From Limnobaculum allomyrinae (GTDB lineage Bacteria; Pseudomonadota; Gammaproteobacteria; Enterobacterales; Enterobacteriaceae): a stretch of 64,000 bases of DNA. The stretch spans positions 255,527 through 319,526 of the forward strand of contig NZ_JADRCR010000005.1 in the NCBI RefSeq assembly GCF_016649425.1. The letters are read 5' to 3'. Shown piece after piece: positions 43,023 to 52,977 of this stretch. The number at the start of each line of letters is the position of its first letter. The first letter of the stretch is position 1. Made by a program: the position numbers and the translations under genes. The notes under the pieces are model-generated. The model was not told where the DNA came from and ran no database searches. It saw only the letters and a program-made list of their open reading frames with translations.

Positions 43023-43742
43023 ATGATTAACGATGTCATTTCCCCTGAATTTAATGAAGACGGCCGCGCGATGCGCCGCATTCGTAGTTTTGTTCGCCGT
43101 CAGGGGCGGCTGACAAAAGGCCAGCAATATGCGCTGGATAACTACTGGCCAGTGATGGGCGTAGAGTTTCAACCAGAAGCTCTGAACCTGTCGGAACTGT
43201 TTGGGCGGGAAGCGCCAGTTACGCTGGAAATCGGCTTTGGTATGGGTATGTCGCTGGTTAAAATGGCGCAAGATAACCCACAGCAGGATTTTCTGGGGAT
43301 TGAAGTTCATAGCCCGGGTGTCGGTGCCTGTCTCTCTTCCGCTCATGAAGCCGGAGTAGGGAACTTGCGGGTGATGTGCCATGATGCGGTTGAAGTGCTG
43401 GACAAGATGATCCCTGACGCTTCTCTGGATATGGTTCAATTGTTCTTTCCCGATCCCTGGCATAAAGCTCGCCATCATAAGCGCCGAATTCTTCAGACGC
43501 CGTTTGCGTTGGCGATACTGAAAAAATTAAAAGTGGGTGGTGTTTTTCATATGGCCACCGACTGGGAAAATTATGCAGAGCATATGTTAGAAGTGATGAA
43601 CGCGATTCCGGCATATCGTAATTTGTCGGTTGATGGTACTTATGTGCCACGTCCTGATTCTCGCCCGTTAACCAAGTTTGAGTTACGCGGCCATCGTTTA
43701 GGACATGGTGTATGGGATTTGATGTTTGAGAGGAGTGAATAA
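43023..43742 (+). CDS. trmB: tRNA (guanine-N7)-methyltransferase TrmB
   Basis: 239 residues. The SAM-binding motif [15 protein letters not shown] and the family motif [16 protein letters not shown] are clear, with the C-terminal [17 protein letters not shown] typical of TrmB. It methylates G46 of tRNAs. The stop codon overlaps the yggL start by one base (TAATG). It is divergent from mutY with about 210 bases between starts. Confidence 0.97.
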   Translation: MINDVISPEFNEDGRAMRRIRSFVRRQGRLTKGQQYALDNYWPVMGVEFQPEALNLSELFGREAPVTLEIGFGMGMSLVKMAQDNPQQDFLGIEVHSPGVGACLSSAHEAGVGNLRVMCHDAVEVLDKMIPDASLDMVQLFFPDPWHKARHHKRRILQTPFALAILKKLKVGGVFHMATDWENYAEHMLEVMNAIPAYRNLSVDGTYVPRPDSRPLTKFELRGHRLGHGVWDLMFERSE

Positions 43743-44074
43743 TGGCACATCAACGTAGTCGTCGTTTACGTAAAAAAATGCGTATCGATGAGTTTCAGGA
43801 AATCGGATTTTTAATCAGTTGGGCATTTCCTGAAGGAACCGCGGTTGAGAAGATCGACGCAACAATTGATAACTTTATCAACGAAGTGTTTGAAGCCCAC
43901 GACCTCTCCTTTGAGGGCGGCGGCTATCTTAAGTGGGATGGTCTGGTATGCCTGCAAAAGATCGGTAAATGTACCGAAGAGCATCGTGGTATTGTGACTA
44001 ACTGGCTGGAAGACAAAGGTATGCTGGATGTGAAAGCCAGCGAGCTGATGGATATTAATTATTACGAAGAGTAA
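43742..44074 (+). CDS. yggL: DUF469 protein YggL
   Basis: 110 residues; [20 protein letters not shown], then FEGGGYLKWDGLVCLQ and CTEEHRGIVTNWLE are the family marks. YggL (YggL_50S_bp) has been shown to associate with the 50S ribosomal subunit. The basic N-terminal arm fits RNA binding. Coupled to trmB by a one-base overlap, as in E. coli. Confidence 0.95.
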   Translation: MAHQRSRRLRKKMRIDEFQEIGFLISWAFPEGTAVEKIDATIDNFINEVFEAHDLSFEGGGYLKWDGLVCLQKIGKCTEEHRGIVTNWLEDKGMLDVKASELMDINYYEE

Positions 44075-44277
44075 TGGTTAAGTCGGGGGGAATGATTTTC
44101 CCCCGATCGTTTTCAGTTTTGGGTAAGGTTGATTATCCACAGTATTGAACAGTTTTAACTAATTCTGCTATTTTTCAGTTAATCCCCCTAAGCGATGAAC
44201 ACCTGATAGACTCTGATGTCTATAGTCTGGTTGAACCAACAAAAGTACGATTTCGCATTAACCATTGAGGAATAATT

Positions 44278-45003
44278 ATGTTACGAAAAACCGGCGCGGC
44301 CCTTTTGCTGTTGATGGCCTGGCAGGCGCAAGCGGCTTATGAATGTAATGTAAAACCACAGGATGATATTTTTATTAACCAGGATACGGTTAAAGTTGCT
44401 GGTGCCAGCGGTGAGCTGGTGATTGGTAAGAATGGTGATGTGACCCGTAATGGTAAAGTATTAACCCTTTCTGATGCAGCTCGCGCTCAGGCAGTGAGCT
44501 ATCAAACCAATTTGCGTACCGATTTGCCTTATATTAACGACGGTGTTCGTTCACGCCTGAAAACCGCTCAGGGTGCACTGGATAACGTGATTGTTAAGCA
44601 ATTGGGCACCGAGAGTAATGTGCGTAAACGTTTAGTCACTCTGAGCTCAGAACTGACGAAAGAGATGGAAAAAGTACTGGAGCCTCGCGCAGAAGGTTTA
44701 GCTTTTCACCATCAGGCCGTTTCACAAGTTGAAGCGAATGGTCAGGCGATTATGCAAAATACTCTGGGCGGCGTATTACAGGACAGCATTAACGAACTGG
44801 GTATCCAGCAAGTGGCTAAAGCCGGTAAGTCTGGTAATCCTCTGCAGGCAGTATTAGGCAGTCTGGGTGGCTTACAGCAGCAAATTAAAGACGAGTGGAA
44901 GAAGCAAGAGAAAGACTTCAACCAGTTCGGTAAAGAAGCATGCGGTCGGGTGACGGTGCTGGAGCAGCAGCGAGCCGATTTATTGAAGGTATTACCACAG
45001 TAA
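44278..45003 (+). CDS. yggN: DUF2884 periplasmic protein YggN
   Basis: 241 residues with a signal peptide (MLRKTGAALLLLMAWQAQA). The mature protein begins AYECNVKPQDDIFINQDTV and has a long helical C-terminal half (about 95-235) ending CGRVTVLEQQ. This is the YggN pattern; the function is unknown. The gene is preceded by a GGAA-type site and followed by a terminator, and sits at the conserved place after yggL. Confidence 0.92.
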   Translation: MLRKTGAALLLLMAWQAQAAYECNVKPQDDIFINQDTVKVAGASGELVIGKNGDVTRNGKVLTLSDAARAQAVSYQTNLRTDLPYINDGVRSRLKTAQGALDNVIVKQLGTESNVRKRLVTLSSELTKEMEKVLEPRAEGLAFHHQAVSQVEANGQAIMQNTLGGVLQDSINELGIQQVAKAGKSGNPLQAVLGSLGGLQQQIKDEWKKQEKDFNQFGKEACGRVTVLEQQRADLLKVLPQ

Positions 45004-45022
45004 TTTCATAGCAATATATAAC

Positions 45023-45059
45023 AAAGCCCGCATTAATGTGGGCTTTATGTTTTTTTAAA
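45023..45059 (+). terminator. Terminator after yggN
   Basis: Perfect arms AAAGCCCGCA (45023-45032) and TGTGGGCTTT (45037-45046, one mismatch-free G-U-compatible end) followed by ATGTTTTTTT. Confidence 0.8.
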
Positions 45060-45095
45060 TATAGTTGTGGGCTAACAACATCTTATTCAAAGATT

Positions 45096-45144
45096 TTTTG
45101 TCTTTTGTCTTTTGTCTTTTGTCTTTTGTCTTTTGCCTTTTGAC
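45096..45144. repeat. Heptanucleotide tandem repeat (TTTTGTC)
   Basis: Five exact TTTTGTC units (45096-45130) and two variants (TTTTGCC, TTTTGAC). It adjoins the structured GC-rich block that follows and could be a variable-number tandem repeat. Confidence 0.9.
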
Positions 45145-45149
45145 CTTTT

Positions 45150-45365
45150 TATTGAGCACTGGAATTCAGCTGACGACTGAGGGAGGGTAGCACGCCAAAC
45201 AGGGATGTTTGGCGAGGCGCAGCGACGTCTGGAGCGGCTCTGCGCTGGTGCGTAAGCCCGAACGAAGGAGGAAGGAAGTCGCCGTAGGCGACCTGGATTC
45301 GTGTGCGAAGGCGCGGAGGTGCAGGAGGCGTTCGCCTTAACGCCTCCTGCTCGGCCATGCACAAT
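45150..45365. repeat. Hairpin-rich intergenic element between yggN and hemW
   Basis: Within about 215 bases lie a CGCCAAACA/TGTTTGGCG hairpin (45192-45213), CAGCG...CGCTG arms, GTCGCC-gta-GGCGAC (45279-45293) and a perfect 12-base stem with six-base loop (45321-45350). The block is GC-rich and purine-skewed, unlike flanking spacers. Short frames here are products of the repeat, not genes. It looks like a dispersed intergenic repeat family or MITE; copies elsewhere in the genome would be expected. Confidence 0.65.
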
Positions 45366-45435
45366 AGCTTATTTGTACACAATACTGTTTATGGCCGAAA
45401 TGGATACAATACTTAATATTGCCCTTTTTCTCTGG

Positions 45436-46566
45436 TTACAAGAACAGTTCTAGCAATGAATTCAGGAATAATTTCCCTTTCTCTGTAATCTGCCAGTATT
45501 CACTGGTCTCCGTCAGGTACCCCAACTTCAACGCATTATCAATATTCTGTCGAATAACACTTTCGTCCAATCCGGTAAGGCGACTGAAGTCTGCTCTTGG
45601 CGCAGCTTCCAGTAGACGGAAGCGGTTCATAAAGAACTCAAAAGGTCGTTCGTCGGTTTCAACGTTGAATTGTTTGTCCAGATACTTACCGTTCATATAG
45701 CCACGGGGATGGCGGGTTTTTACCGTACGTATAATTCGTCCGTCGCTAAAACTCAGTTTACCGTGGGCTCCACAGCCAATACCCAGATAGTCACCAAAAC
45801 GCCAATAGTTCAGGTTGTGCTGACACTGATAGCCGGGTTTAGCGTAGGCTGAAGTTTCATATTGCTGATAACCGGCCGCGCTGAGTAACTCATGGCCGCG
45901 CTGGTAAATATCCCACAGGGCATCGTCGTCTGGTAATACAGGAGGACGTGAACCAAACAGCGTATTAGGTTCAATGGTGAGCTGATACCAGGATAAATGG
46001 GGAGGATTCAGCTCAATCGCCTGCCTCAGGTCATCCAGTGCTTCATCCAGTGACTGATCGGGCAAACCGTGCATTAAATCCAGATTGAAGCTGCGCAAGC
46101 CAAGGCTTTGTGCGAGATGCGCCGCACGCTTTGCCTCTTCCGGGCCGTGTATCCGCCCCAAACGCTCCAGTTTTGGCTGGCTGAAGCTCTGAACACCAAT
46201 AGATATACGGTTAACTCCGGCTTGCTGATAGGCTTTAAATCGATCGGCTTCTACCGTTCCCGGATTGGCTTCCATCGTAATTTCAGCGTTATCTTCCAGC
46301 GTTAGCCGACTACGAACTCCATCCAGCAGTCTTTGCATAGCCTCTGCACCCAGCAGGCTGGGCGTACCACCGCCAATAAACAGCGTGCTGACTGACCTGC
46401 CGCTGGTAAGCGGTAAATCGTTATCCAGATCGGTGAGCAAATGCTCTACATAATCCATATCAGGAATATCACCCTTTAGGGCATGTGAATTGAAATCGCA
46501 GTAAGGGCATTTCTGCACACACCAGGGAATATGGATATAGAGGCTTAGCGGCGGAGGATTAAGCAT
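45436..46566 (-). CDS. hemW: Radical SAM heme chaperone HemW
   Basis: 376 residues from [16 protein letters not shown] at 46566, where the ATG overlaps the rdgB stop (ATGCTTAA). The radical SAM cluster motif is CVQKCPYC (CxxxCxxC), followed by [10 protein letters not shown] and MEANPGTVE. The C-terminal HemN-like domain (about 290-376) includes GAHGKLSF. It is annotated in older work as an oxygen-independent coproporphyrinogen oxidase-like protein, but HemW binds heme and inserts it into respiratory enzymes and lacks the second Cys pair of HemN. Coupled to rdgB as in E. coli. Confidence 0.96.
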   Translation of the reverse strand: MLNPPPLSLYIHIPWCVQKCPYCDFNSHALKGDIPDMDYVEHLLTDLDNDLPLTSGRSVSTLFIGGGTPSLLGAEAMQRLLDGVRSRLTLEDNAEITMEANPGTVEADRFKAYQQAGVNRISIGVQSFSQPKLERLGRIHGPEEAKRAAHLAQSLGLRSFNLDLMHGLPDQSLDEALDDLRQAIELNPPHLSWYQLTIEPNTLFGSRPPVLPDDDALWDIYQRGHELLSAAGYQQYETSAYAKPGYQCQHNLNYWRFGDYLGIGCGAHGKLSFSDGRIIRTVKTRHPRGYMNGKYLDKQFNVETDERPFEFFMNRFRLLEAAPRADFSRLTGLDESVIRQNIDNALKLGYLTETSEYWQITEKGKLFLNSLLELFL

Positions 46567-47152
46567 TACGCAGGGCATCCAACAGCATGGTCAATGCCTG
46601 ACCGCGGTGAGAGATCTTACTTTTGTGTTCCCGGGCTAGTTCAGCAGCGGTACATCCCAGTTCCGGAAGATAAAAAATAGGATCGTAACCAAAGCCACCT
46701 TCACCTGCCGGGCTAAACAGCACTTCACCCGGCCAGCTGGCATGGAAAACTAATGGAATGGGGTCGTTAGCATGGCGCATATAAACCAGCACACAGTGGA
46801 ACTGCGCCTGACGCTGATCCTTTGGTACATCTTTCAATGTTTCCAGTAGCTTGTTCAAATTAGCTTGATCGCTGGCATCAACACCGGCATAGCGGGCTGA
46901 ATAGATACCGGGTGCTCCACCTAATACATCAACGGCAATACCAGAATCATCTGCAATGGCAGGCAGGCCCGTAACCTGCGCGGCATGACGAGCCTTAATG
47001 ATGGCATTCTCAATAAAGGTTAATCCGGTTTCTTCAGCCGAATCGACGCCGAGGTCGGTTTGAGCAATCACTTCAAAGCCAAAATCAGCCAGAAGGTTTG
47101 CCAGCTCACGCACTTTACCGGGGTTACCGGTTGCAAGCACCAGTTTCTGCAT
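46559..47152 (-). CDS. rdgB: dITP/XTP pyrophosphatase RdgB
   Basis: 197 residues from [17 protein letters not shown] at 47152, with AGGTGG nine bases upstream; the GTG at 47164 lies inside that site. Conserved blocks are [33 protein letters not shown] and [11 protein letters not shown], and the C-terminal SHRGQA. It hydrolyses dITP, XTP and ITP to keep abnormal purines out of DNA and RNA. First gene of the rdgB-hemW pair. Confidence 0.97.
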   Translation of the reverse strand: MQKLVLATGNPGKVRELANLLADFGFEVIAQTDLGVDSAEETGLTFIENAIIKARHAAQVTGLPAIADDSGIAVDVLGGAPGIYSARYAGVDASDQANLNKLLETLKDVPKDQRQAQFHCVLVYMRHANDPIPLVFHASWPGEVLFSPAGEGGFGYDPIFYLPELGCTAAELAREHKSKISHRGQALTMLLDALRNA

Positions 47153-47453
47153 TGTGAAGTCCACCTGTTATATCGAGTTGTAATCAGGGCAGGGTATACC
47201 TGCAATAGAATAGGGTTTTATTTTTCAATACTGCATAACCGCATAGCATAACTCAAACAGCATCGGGTGAATGAGTGAAAATAGTAAAGGAGAGTGTTTC
47301 TTTTAGCGTTTATCAAATGGTTTTTATTTTTTATTCAATATTATCAATAAGTTTTATCCGGTTGTTCATCAGAAACATAATTTATCGAATTAAAATCAAC
47401 TGTTACATGTGTGTTATAATTGACAGGAGAGACTATCAATTAATACTCCTAAG

Positions 47454-48272
47454 ATGAGAATGAAACGAAAAAAACGATTGCCGAAATTACTAAAATGGCT
47501 GGTCGCGATCATCATAATATCGCTGGTAATTTTAGCTATCTGGTGGGGGTGGGTACGTAGTCACTCGGATGAATTATGGAAGATTGTTAGTGAGCAATGC
47601 GTCCCTCATCAGCAATTAAGTGCGTCAGTGGCTTCCCCCTGTATTAACGTAGTTTTGACGCCAGATGCCAAACGAGGCTACGTTATATTTAAAGATCGTA
47701 AGGGCCCTTTGCATTTTTTGCTGATTCCTACAGATAAAATTGATGGCATTGAGAGCAAGGTATTACAGCAGCGGGATTCTACCGATTATCTCTATCAGGC
47801 ATGGGTGGCGCGTCACTATTTGGCTCAACAGGCCGGCAAACCTATTTCCCGGGAAATGGTTTCATTAGCGGTTAATTCAGCCTATGGGCGCAGTCAGGAG
47901 CAACTGCATATTCATATTGCCTGTATTAAACCGGAGATTCAGGCGCAGTTAGGAAGTCAGATAGATAAATTTAGTGAGAAATGGTCGCTGGTTCCTTATG
48001 GGATCAATGGTCATCACTATATTGCGCGTACATTAACTGAGTCTCAGCTGCGTGAAATCAATCCGTTTCAGCGCTTAGCAACGGAAGTTTCAGATGCGGC
48101 AGATAACATGGGGAAATATGGTTTAGCGTTGGTGGCCTATACCGACCATAACAATGTACCTATGTATTTATTGCTGGCAAATCGACTGGACGTTTTCGGC
48201 CTGAATGCAGGTCATACGGGGGATATACAAGACTATCAGTGTGATTTGCTGAAAACTGAAAATTTATTTTAG
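47454..48272 (+). CDS. cdh: CDP-diacylglycerol diphosphatase
   Basis: 272 residues. A basic N terminus and one membrane helix (LLKWLVAIIIISLVILAIWW) anchor it to the inner membrane. The HIT-like active site reads QEQLHIHIACI (HxHxH), and flanking blocks VSLAVNSAYGRSQ and HHYIARTLTE match E. coli Cdh. It cleaves CDP-diacylglycerol to phosphatidate and CMP. Start could be ATG 47454 or ATG 47460. E. coli has cdh elsewhere (near pfkA/sbp), so its place between rdgB and yggU is different here. Confidence 0.9.
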   Translation: MRMKRKKRLPKLLKWLVAIIIISLVILAIWWGWVRSHSDELWKIVSEQCVPHQQLSASVASPCINVVLTPDAKRGYVIFKDRKGPLHFLLIPTDKIDGIESKVLQQRDSTDYLYQAWVARHYLAQQAGKPISREMVSLAVNSAYGRSQEQLHIHIACIKPEIQAQLGSQIDKFSEKWSLVPYGINGHHYIARTLTESQLREINPFQRLATEVSDAADNMGKYGLALVAYTDHNNVPMYLLLANRLDVFGLNAGHTGDIQDYQCDLLKTENLF

Positions 48273-48301
48273 CTATCGATTATCCAAAGATAAATATTGA
48301 A

Positions 48302-48325
48302 GGATGCCTGAGCTATCAGGCATCC
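48302..48325. terminator. Hairpin at the cdh/yggU convergence
   Basis: Perfect ten-base arms GGATGCCTGA and TCAGGCATCC with a four-base loop; the right arm overlaps the yggU stop codon. There is no long T-run. Confidence 0.55.
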
Positions 48326-48612
48326 GGTAACAGAAGTTTTATTTCAGCAGGAACCTGCTGTGGATTATCGATTCTTACCTGTTTATGACGCCCCAGTTCC
48401 CCTTTTTCGATCGTCACCATACCTTTAGCGACGCGAAACTGTTTAGCCAAAAACTTGACCAGATGAGCGTTTGCCTGACCGTCAACCGGCGGGGCGGTAA
48501 TGGCGACTTTTAACTCTTCGCCATGCAGACCAACAATTTGATCGCGACTGGCCTTCGGCTGGATATAAAGCCGAAGGATAATTGCATCAGAATGTTGTTC
48601 TACCGCACTCAT
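48316..48612 (-). CDS. yggU: DUF167 protein YggU
   Basis: 98 residues; [20 protein letters not shown], then [20 protein letters not shown] are the hallmarks of the DUF167/YggU family, with the C-terminal GRHKQVRI. The structure is known but the function is not. The ATG overlaps the yggT stop by one base, so the two are coupled. Confidence 0.96.
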   Translation of the reverse strand: MSAVEQHSDAIILRLYIQPKASRDQIVGLHGEELKVAITAPPVDGQANAHLVKFLAKQFRVAKGMVTIEKGELGRHKQVRIDNPQQVPAEIKLLLPDA

Positions 48613-49157
48613 TACAGAATCAGAGCCAGAATATCTGCTTTCAGATAATTCAACGCATAAAGGATCAGAATCAGTATCATTGGCGACAGATCGATACCTC
48701 CCATTGAAGGCAGTAAACGACGAATCGGCGACAGTAACGGCTCAGTTAATTGGATCAGTAATTGATCCACCGGATTACGCCCCTGACTAATCCAACTCAT
48801 CAGCGCACGAATAATAATAATCCAGAACACCAGTTTACCGGCAGCGGTTAGCAGTTCCAGCAAAGAGAGCGGCAGATAAACCGGGAAGAATAATAGAACC
48901 TGATTAATCAGCCACAGGCCAATGACATGTTTCAACAGGATAAGAACATAGGCAACCAGGAGTGAAGCCGTATCAATAGGGCCAATCGACGGAATAACAC
49001 GACGCAATGGCCCAATGATTGGCTGAGTGATTTTCACCACAAACTGAGAGAATGGATTGTAGAAATCGGCTCTTGCCCATTGCATCCATACCCGCAGCAG
49101 TAGCACCGATACATAAAGATCGAGCACGGTTACAATAAGAAAAGATAAAAATTGCAT
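48612..49157 (-). CDS. yggT: YggT-family membrane protein
   Basis: 181 residues arranged as two similar halves, each with two membrane helices and a repeated motif: [26 protein letters not shown] and later [23 protein letters not shown]. This internal duplication is typical of the E. coli-type YggT. A role in osmotic-shock or potassium balance has been proposed for the family; the mechanism is unknown. It is 155 bases downstream of proC. Confidence 0.95.
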   Translation of the reverse strand: MQFLSFLIVTVLDLYVSVLLLRVWMQWARADFYNPFSQFVVKITQPIIGPLRRVIPSIGPIDTASLLVAYVLILLKHVIGLWLINQVLLFFPVYLPLSLLELLTAAGKLVFWIIIIRALMSWISQGRNPVDQLLIQLTEPLLSPIRRLLPSMGGIDLSPMILILILYALNYLKADILALIL

Positions 49158-49312
49158 GGTTAACCCTTGGTTATTGTCTGCCCTGGCTTAGCCAGACTGG
49201 AATCTGAAAAACGGTATTACGCTATCACAACATCTGTATATTTGGGGATTAGCATATAGTAAATCAAGGAAAAATGGCAACGAACCCGCTAATTCATTGC
49301 CGGATTGCTATT

Positions 49313-50131
49313 TTAAAGTGATTTTTCCATTTCATCTGCTCGCTTAATGGCAGCCTGCATAGCCGAGGCTACTGTTTCACTTAAGCCATGTTCATTAAAA
49401 ACGCGCAGGGCTTCAGCGGTGGTACCGCCTTTTGAGGTGACTTGCTGGCGGAGAGTACCGATATCGAGCTGTGGGTTATTAACCACCATTTGCGCAGCGC
49501 CTAACGCGGCTTGCTGAACCAGTAAACGAGCGGTTTCTGGTGCAAAGCCAAGACGTTCAGACTCATTTTGCATCGCCTCCATAAACAGGAAAAAATAGGC
49601 CGGAGCGCTACCAGCGGCAGCGATGACACTATTTATACCACTTTCCTCATTTACCCAGCAGATTTCGCCGACGGATTGCATAAGCTGTGAGGTAAATTCT
49701 CTATCCTGAGCGCTGACCTGCGGTGGCGCATACAGACCGCTCATTCCCAAACCAATCAGCGATGGGGTATTCGGCATTATGCGGATAAGATCGACAGACC
49801 CCAGCAATTGGGTGAAACGGGAAACGCTAACCCCGGCAGCAATGGATAAAATTAATTTTCCGCTGAGATCCACCTGCTGATGTAAAGGGGCACAAACGTC
49901 GGCCATCATCTGAGGTTTAACCGCCAGCACGATGACATCAGCCTGACGAGCGCTTTCAATATTATCATTACTGCAACGAATGCCATATTGGCTGTGTAGT
50001 GGGCCATCCTGTTTCATTGATGGCGAGGTTGCAGTAATCAAATCTGCCGGATAACCGCCGTTGACCAATCCGGCAATAATCGCTTTTGCCATATTACCGG
50101 CACCAATAAACGCAATTTTACGGTGTTGCAT
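49313..50131 (-). CDS. proC: Pyrroline-5-carboxylate reductase
   Basis: 272 residues from MQHRKIAFIGAGNMAKAI at 50131; a GTG at 50143 is possible but overlaps the likely site. The NAD(P)-binding GxGxM motif, VLAVKPQMM, and the C-terminal signature VTSKGGTTAEALRVF are clear. It reduces pyrroline-5-carboxylate to proline in the cytoplasm. It follows yggS by 66 bases. E. coli carries proC elsewhere, while Yersinia-type genomes have the yggS-proC-yggT order seen here. Confidence 0.96.
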   Translation of the reverse strand: MQHRKIAFIGAGNMAKAIIAGLVNGGYPADLITATSPSMKQDGPLHSQYGIRCSNDNIESARQADVIVLAVKPQMMADVCAPLHQQVDLSGKLILSIAAGVSVSRFTQLLGSVDLIRIMPNTPSLIGLGMSGLYAPPQVSAQDREFTSQLMQSVGEICWVNEESGINSVIAAAGSAPAYFFLFMEAMQNESERLGFAPETARLLVQQAALGAAQMVVNNPQLDIGTLRQQVTSKGGTTAEALRVFNEHGLSETVASAMQAAIKRADEMEKSL

Positions 50132-50196
50132 GATAAGTCTCACTTTGTCAGTTTAAAGCTCAGGTAATCGGAAACGTGCCCAAATTACCTGGCAGA

Positions 50197-50901
50197 TTAC
50201 AGGGTATAGTCACGCGCACCGAAAATAGCGGTACCAATACGTACCATCGTACTGCCTGCACGGATGGCATTACTCATATCGTCACTCATTCCCATTGAGA
50301 GGGTATCGACTTGTGGGTAACGGGTTTTAAGCTGATTAAAAGCCTGTGTCATTTTTTGAAATACCGCAAGTTGACGGGCTGGATCGTTTTCCGGAGCCGG
50401 GATAGTCATTAACCCACGCAGCGTCAGGTGGGGTAGATTATGAATTTGTGCTGCCAGTTCGGTTAACTGCTCCAGCTTAATACCTGACTTACTCTGTTCA
50501 TCACTGATATTAATCTGAATAAGTACATTCAGCGGAGGCATGGTTTCCGGCCGCTGCTCGCTTAAACGGTGGGCTATTTTCTCTCTGTCCACGGTATGCA
50601 TCCAGTGGAAATGCTCTGCAACCAGTCGGCTTTTATTCGATTGCAATGGGCCAATAAAGTGCCACTCTAACGATTCTGTGTCAGAGAGGCTGCCAAAGTG
50701 CTGAATTTTGTCCACACCTTCCTGTACATAGTTTTCACCAAACAGACGTTGACCGGCGTCGATAGCTTCCTGAATGGCCTCTACAGGTTTTGTTTTACTG
50801 ACTGCAAGTAACTGAACTTCTTTGGGAGAACGGCCGCATTGTTGCGCTGCTTCAGCGATACGGTACCTGACTGCTTCTAGATTCTGTTGGATAGTTGTCA
50901 T
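50197..50901 (-). CDS. yggS: PLP homeostasis protein YggS
   Basis: 234 residues. The PLP lysine lies in LLAVSKTKPVEAI, with the family signature FGENYVQEGVDKI and WHFIGPLQSNKSR; the C-terminal LSMGMSDDMSNAIRAGSTMVRIG binds the phosphate. It resembles the N-terminal barrel of alanine racemase but has no known catalytic activity; it controls the free PLP level. Divergent from yggR, with 22 bases between start codons. Confidence 0.96.
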   Translation of the reverse strand: MTTIQQNLEAVRYRIAEAAQQCGRSPKEVQLLAVSKTKPVEAIQEAIDAGQRLFGENYVQEGVDKIQHFGSLSDTESLEWHFIGPLQSNKSRLVAEHFHWMHTVDREKIAHRLSEQRPETMPPLNVLIQINISDEQSKSGIKLEQLTELAAQIHNLPHLTLRGLMTIPAPENDPARQLAVFQKMTQAFNQLKTRYPQVDTLSMGMSDDMSNAIRAGSTMVRIGTAIFGARDYTL

Positions 50902-50923
50902 AAGTCTATTCAGAGAGCCTGCT

Positions 50924-51916
50924 ATGAATGTATGCCAATTAATAACTGATAGTGTAAAGCAAAATGCTTCCGATCTGCACCTTTCTGCCGGCCATTTGCC
51001 AGTATTGCGCGTGAACGGGGATTTACACTACTTTGGAGAAAGTTTACTGCGGTCTGAATGGCTGTCAGAACAACTGTTAGCTCTGTTAACCGGTGAACAA
51101 CGAGTACAATTCCAGCAACAGAGGCAGTTAGATTTTGCTTTAACGATTGAAGACATACGCCTGCGGGTGAATCTCTTTCAGCAGTGTGATGGTATCTCTG
51201 CTGCTTTACGCTTTATTCGAAACCATATACCACCGCCGGAGTCGTTAGGAATTCCTGATTCGTTGATAGCAATGAGCAACTGTCAGGATGGCTTAGTTAT
51301 CGTAGCTGGAGCAACCGGGAGTGGAAAATCGACCACGTTGGCCGCTTTGACCGGAATGATTAACCAGCAGTCAGCACGTCACATTATTACTCTGGAAGAT
51401 CCCATTGAGTTTATACATCACAGCCAACGTTGCCTGATTCAACAGCGTGAAGTTGGCCGGCATGTTGATAGTTTTTCGCAGGGGCTACGTGCGGCACTGC
51501 GGCAGGATCCCGATATTATTTTGTTGGGGGAGTTAAGAGATGTGGAAACTATTCATATGGCGTTAACCGCAGCAGAAACCGGACATCTGGTCTTTGCTAC
51601 TTTGCATACCCGTTCTGCTGTGCAATCGATTGAACGCATTATTGATGTGTTCCCTGCGGAAGAGAAACGTTTTGTTAGCTCTCAATTAGCAAATAGCTTA
51701 CAGGCGGTGGTCTGTCAGCAGCTTTTGCCCTGTACCAAAGGCGGGCGTATTGCAGCTTATGAAGTGCTGGTGAATACCCCAGCGGTGAGCAATATGATTC
51801 GGGAAGGCAAACACCATCAGTTATTGACGCTGTTACAAACCGGTGCGATTAACGGTATGCAAACCATGGAGCAGTGTCGAAGCCGTTTATTATCGGATGG
51901 ATTGATTATTGGATAA
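50924..51916 (+). CDS. yggR: PilT-like ATPase YggR
   Basis: 330 residues from MNVCQLITDSVKQNASDLHL at 50924. The N-terminal PAS-like part carries DLHLS; Walker A is GATGSGKSTTL, the Asp box IITLEDPIEF, Walker B-like LLGELRD and the His box ATLHTRSA. This is the PilT retraction ATPase family, as for E. coli YggR. No type IV pilus genes lie nearby, so its role is open. Confidence 0.94.
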   Translation: MNVCQLITDSVKQNASDLHLSAGHLPVLRVNGDLHYFGESLLRSEWLSEQLLALLTGEQRVQFQQQRQLDFALTIEDIRLRVNLFQQCDGISAALRFIRNHIPPPESLGIPDSLIAMSNCQDGLVIVAGATGSGKSTTLAALTGMINQQSARHIITLEDPIEFIHHSQRCLIQQREVGRHVDSFSQGLRAALRQDPDIILLGELRDVETIHMALTAAETGHLVFATLHTRSAVQSIERIIDVFPAEEKRFVSSQLANSLQAVVCQQLLPCTKGGRIAAYEVLVNTPAVSNMIREGKHHQLLTLLQTGAINGMQTMEQCRSRLLSDGLIIG

Positions 51917-52019
51917 TAAAGGTAAAGGTTTCGCTAAATCGCTTTTTTATTTCCCCCAAATATGATGAACTGCATTTTGCTTAACAACTTGTATTTTAAA
52001 TAAAAAGGAAACGTAAACC

Positions 52020-52553
52020 TTGAACGCATTTAAGTGGCTTGTAGTGGTTATTTTGCTGGTAATTATTGGTGGTGGTGGTTATTGGTATTATAAAAATACG
52101 TTACCAACCTACGGTTCCGAAGGTACATTTGAGATTACTGTAGGGTTGTTGGAGCCGAAGACCAATCAACCAATGGCTGATACGCCTTTTTATCTGGTGG
52201 TCACTAAGGATACTGAGACTGACCCTGCATTTAAGAAGCCACTGTTTGGCGTGACTGATTCAACCGGTCGGGCAGCAAAGATCGTCAGTAAAACTCAGTT
52301 GAACGCTAACGATTATGTATTAGTACAGAAAGTAGGGCAGGGTGAATATGGCAAGTATTTTGCTCTGCTGGGGACTGGTAACACCATTCCATTGCCAAAT
52401 ACTGATTATGTGATTACCGGATGTGGGGATATTCCGGAGTATAAAGGCACATCAAACCGTCAGGGATATACCGTTTACTATGCGGCAAATCAGGCCTGTA
52501 ATATTAAAATGAGTATTAACTGGGGCAGTACGTTGGATAATCTGTTGCACTAG
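52020..52553 (+). CDS. Membrane-anchored protein of unknown function (177 aa)
   Basis: The only good start is TTG at 52020, with AGGA ten bases upstream. An N-terminal helix (KWLVVVILLVIIGGGGYWYY) anchors a periplasmic domain that contains a carboxypeptidase-regulatory or transthyretin-like strand pattern (TFEITVGLLEPKTNQPMADTPF and FGVTDSTGRAAKI). Two cysteines near the C-terminal part (TGCGDIP and ANQACNIK) may pair. No family was recognised. It lies between yggR and the convergent ruvX. Confidence 0.7.
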   Translation: MNAFKWLVVVILLVIIGGGGYWYYKNTLPTYGSEGTFEITVGLLEPKTNQPMADTPFYLVVTKDTETDPAFKKPLFGVTDSTGRAAKIVSKTQLNANDYVLVQKVGQGEYGKYFALLGTGNTIPLPNTDYVITGCGDIPEYKGTSNRQGYTVYYAANQACNIKMSINWGSTLDNLLH

Positions 52554-52554
52554 A

Positions 52555-52977
52555 TTATCCAAGCTGTTGCTCAAACCAGCTTTCCAGAATAATGACCGCA
52601 GAGGCAGCGTCTACGCTGCCTTTGTCCAGTGCGCGAAAACCGCCACGGGAAAACAGGTCAGCTTTAGCTTCTACCGTACTTAAACGTTCATCGTGTAATT
52701 GGATTTGCACTCCAAATCGACCATGCAGGCGATTGGCAAACTTTTTAGCCTGAGCGGTAACCGGTTGCTCAGTTCCATCCATATTTAATGGAAGCCCAAC
52801 CACCACTAAATCGGGTTGCCATTCTTTTAGCAATTTTTCGATTTGTTGCCAGTCGGGACTGCCATCCTTGGCTTTAAATGAAGCAAGAGGACGGGCAGTA
52901 CCGGTAATTTCCTGTCCGATAGCCGCACCAATACTCTTGGTGCCAAAATCAAATCCTAATACAGTACGGTTCGACAT
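52555..52977 (-). CDS. ruvX: Holliday junction resolvase-like YqgF/RuvX
   Basis: 140 residues; [20 protein letters not shown] carries the first Asp of the RNase-H-like fold, followed by [20 protein letters not shown] and [12 protein letters not shown]. The family (YqgF) acts on pre-16S rRNA processing and has a resolvase-like fold. It starts directly after yqgE with no gap, as in E. coli. Confidence 0.96.
   Translation of the reverse strand: MSNRTVLGFDFGTKSIGAAIGQEITGTARPLASFKAKDGSPDWQQIEKLLKEWQPDLVVVGLPLNMDGTEQPVTAQAKKFANRLHGRFGVQIQLHDERLSTVEAKADLFSRGGFRALDKGSVDAASAVIILESWFEQQLG

Noticed and set aside
45096..45144. Possible CRISPR-like repeat
   Set aside because: Units are seven bases in direct tandem without spacers; no cas genes exist in the window.
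45087..45382. Arg/Pro-rich minus-strand ORFs in the yggN-hemW spacer
   Set aside because: They are translations of tandem and inverted repeats (for example KTKDKRQ) without a site or family.
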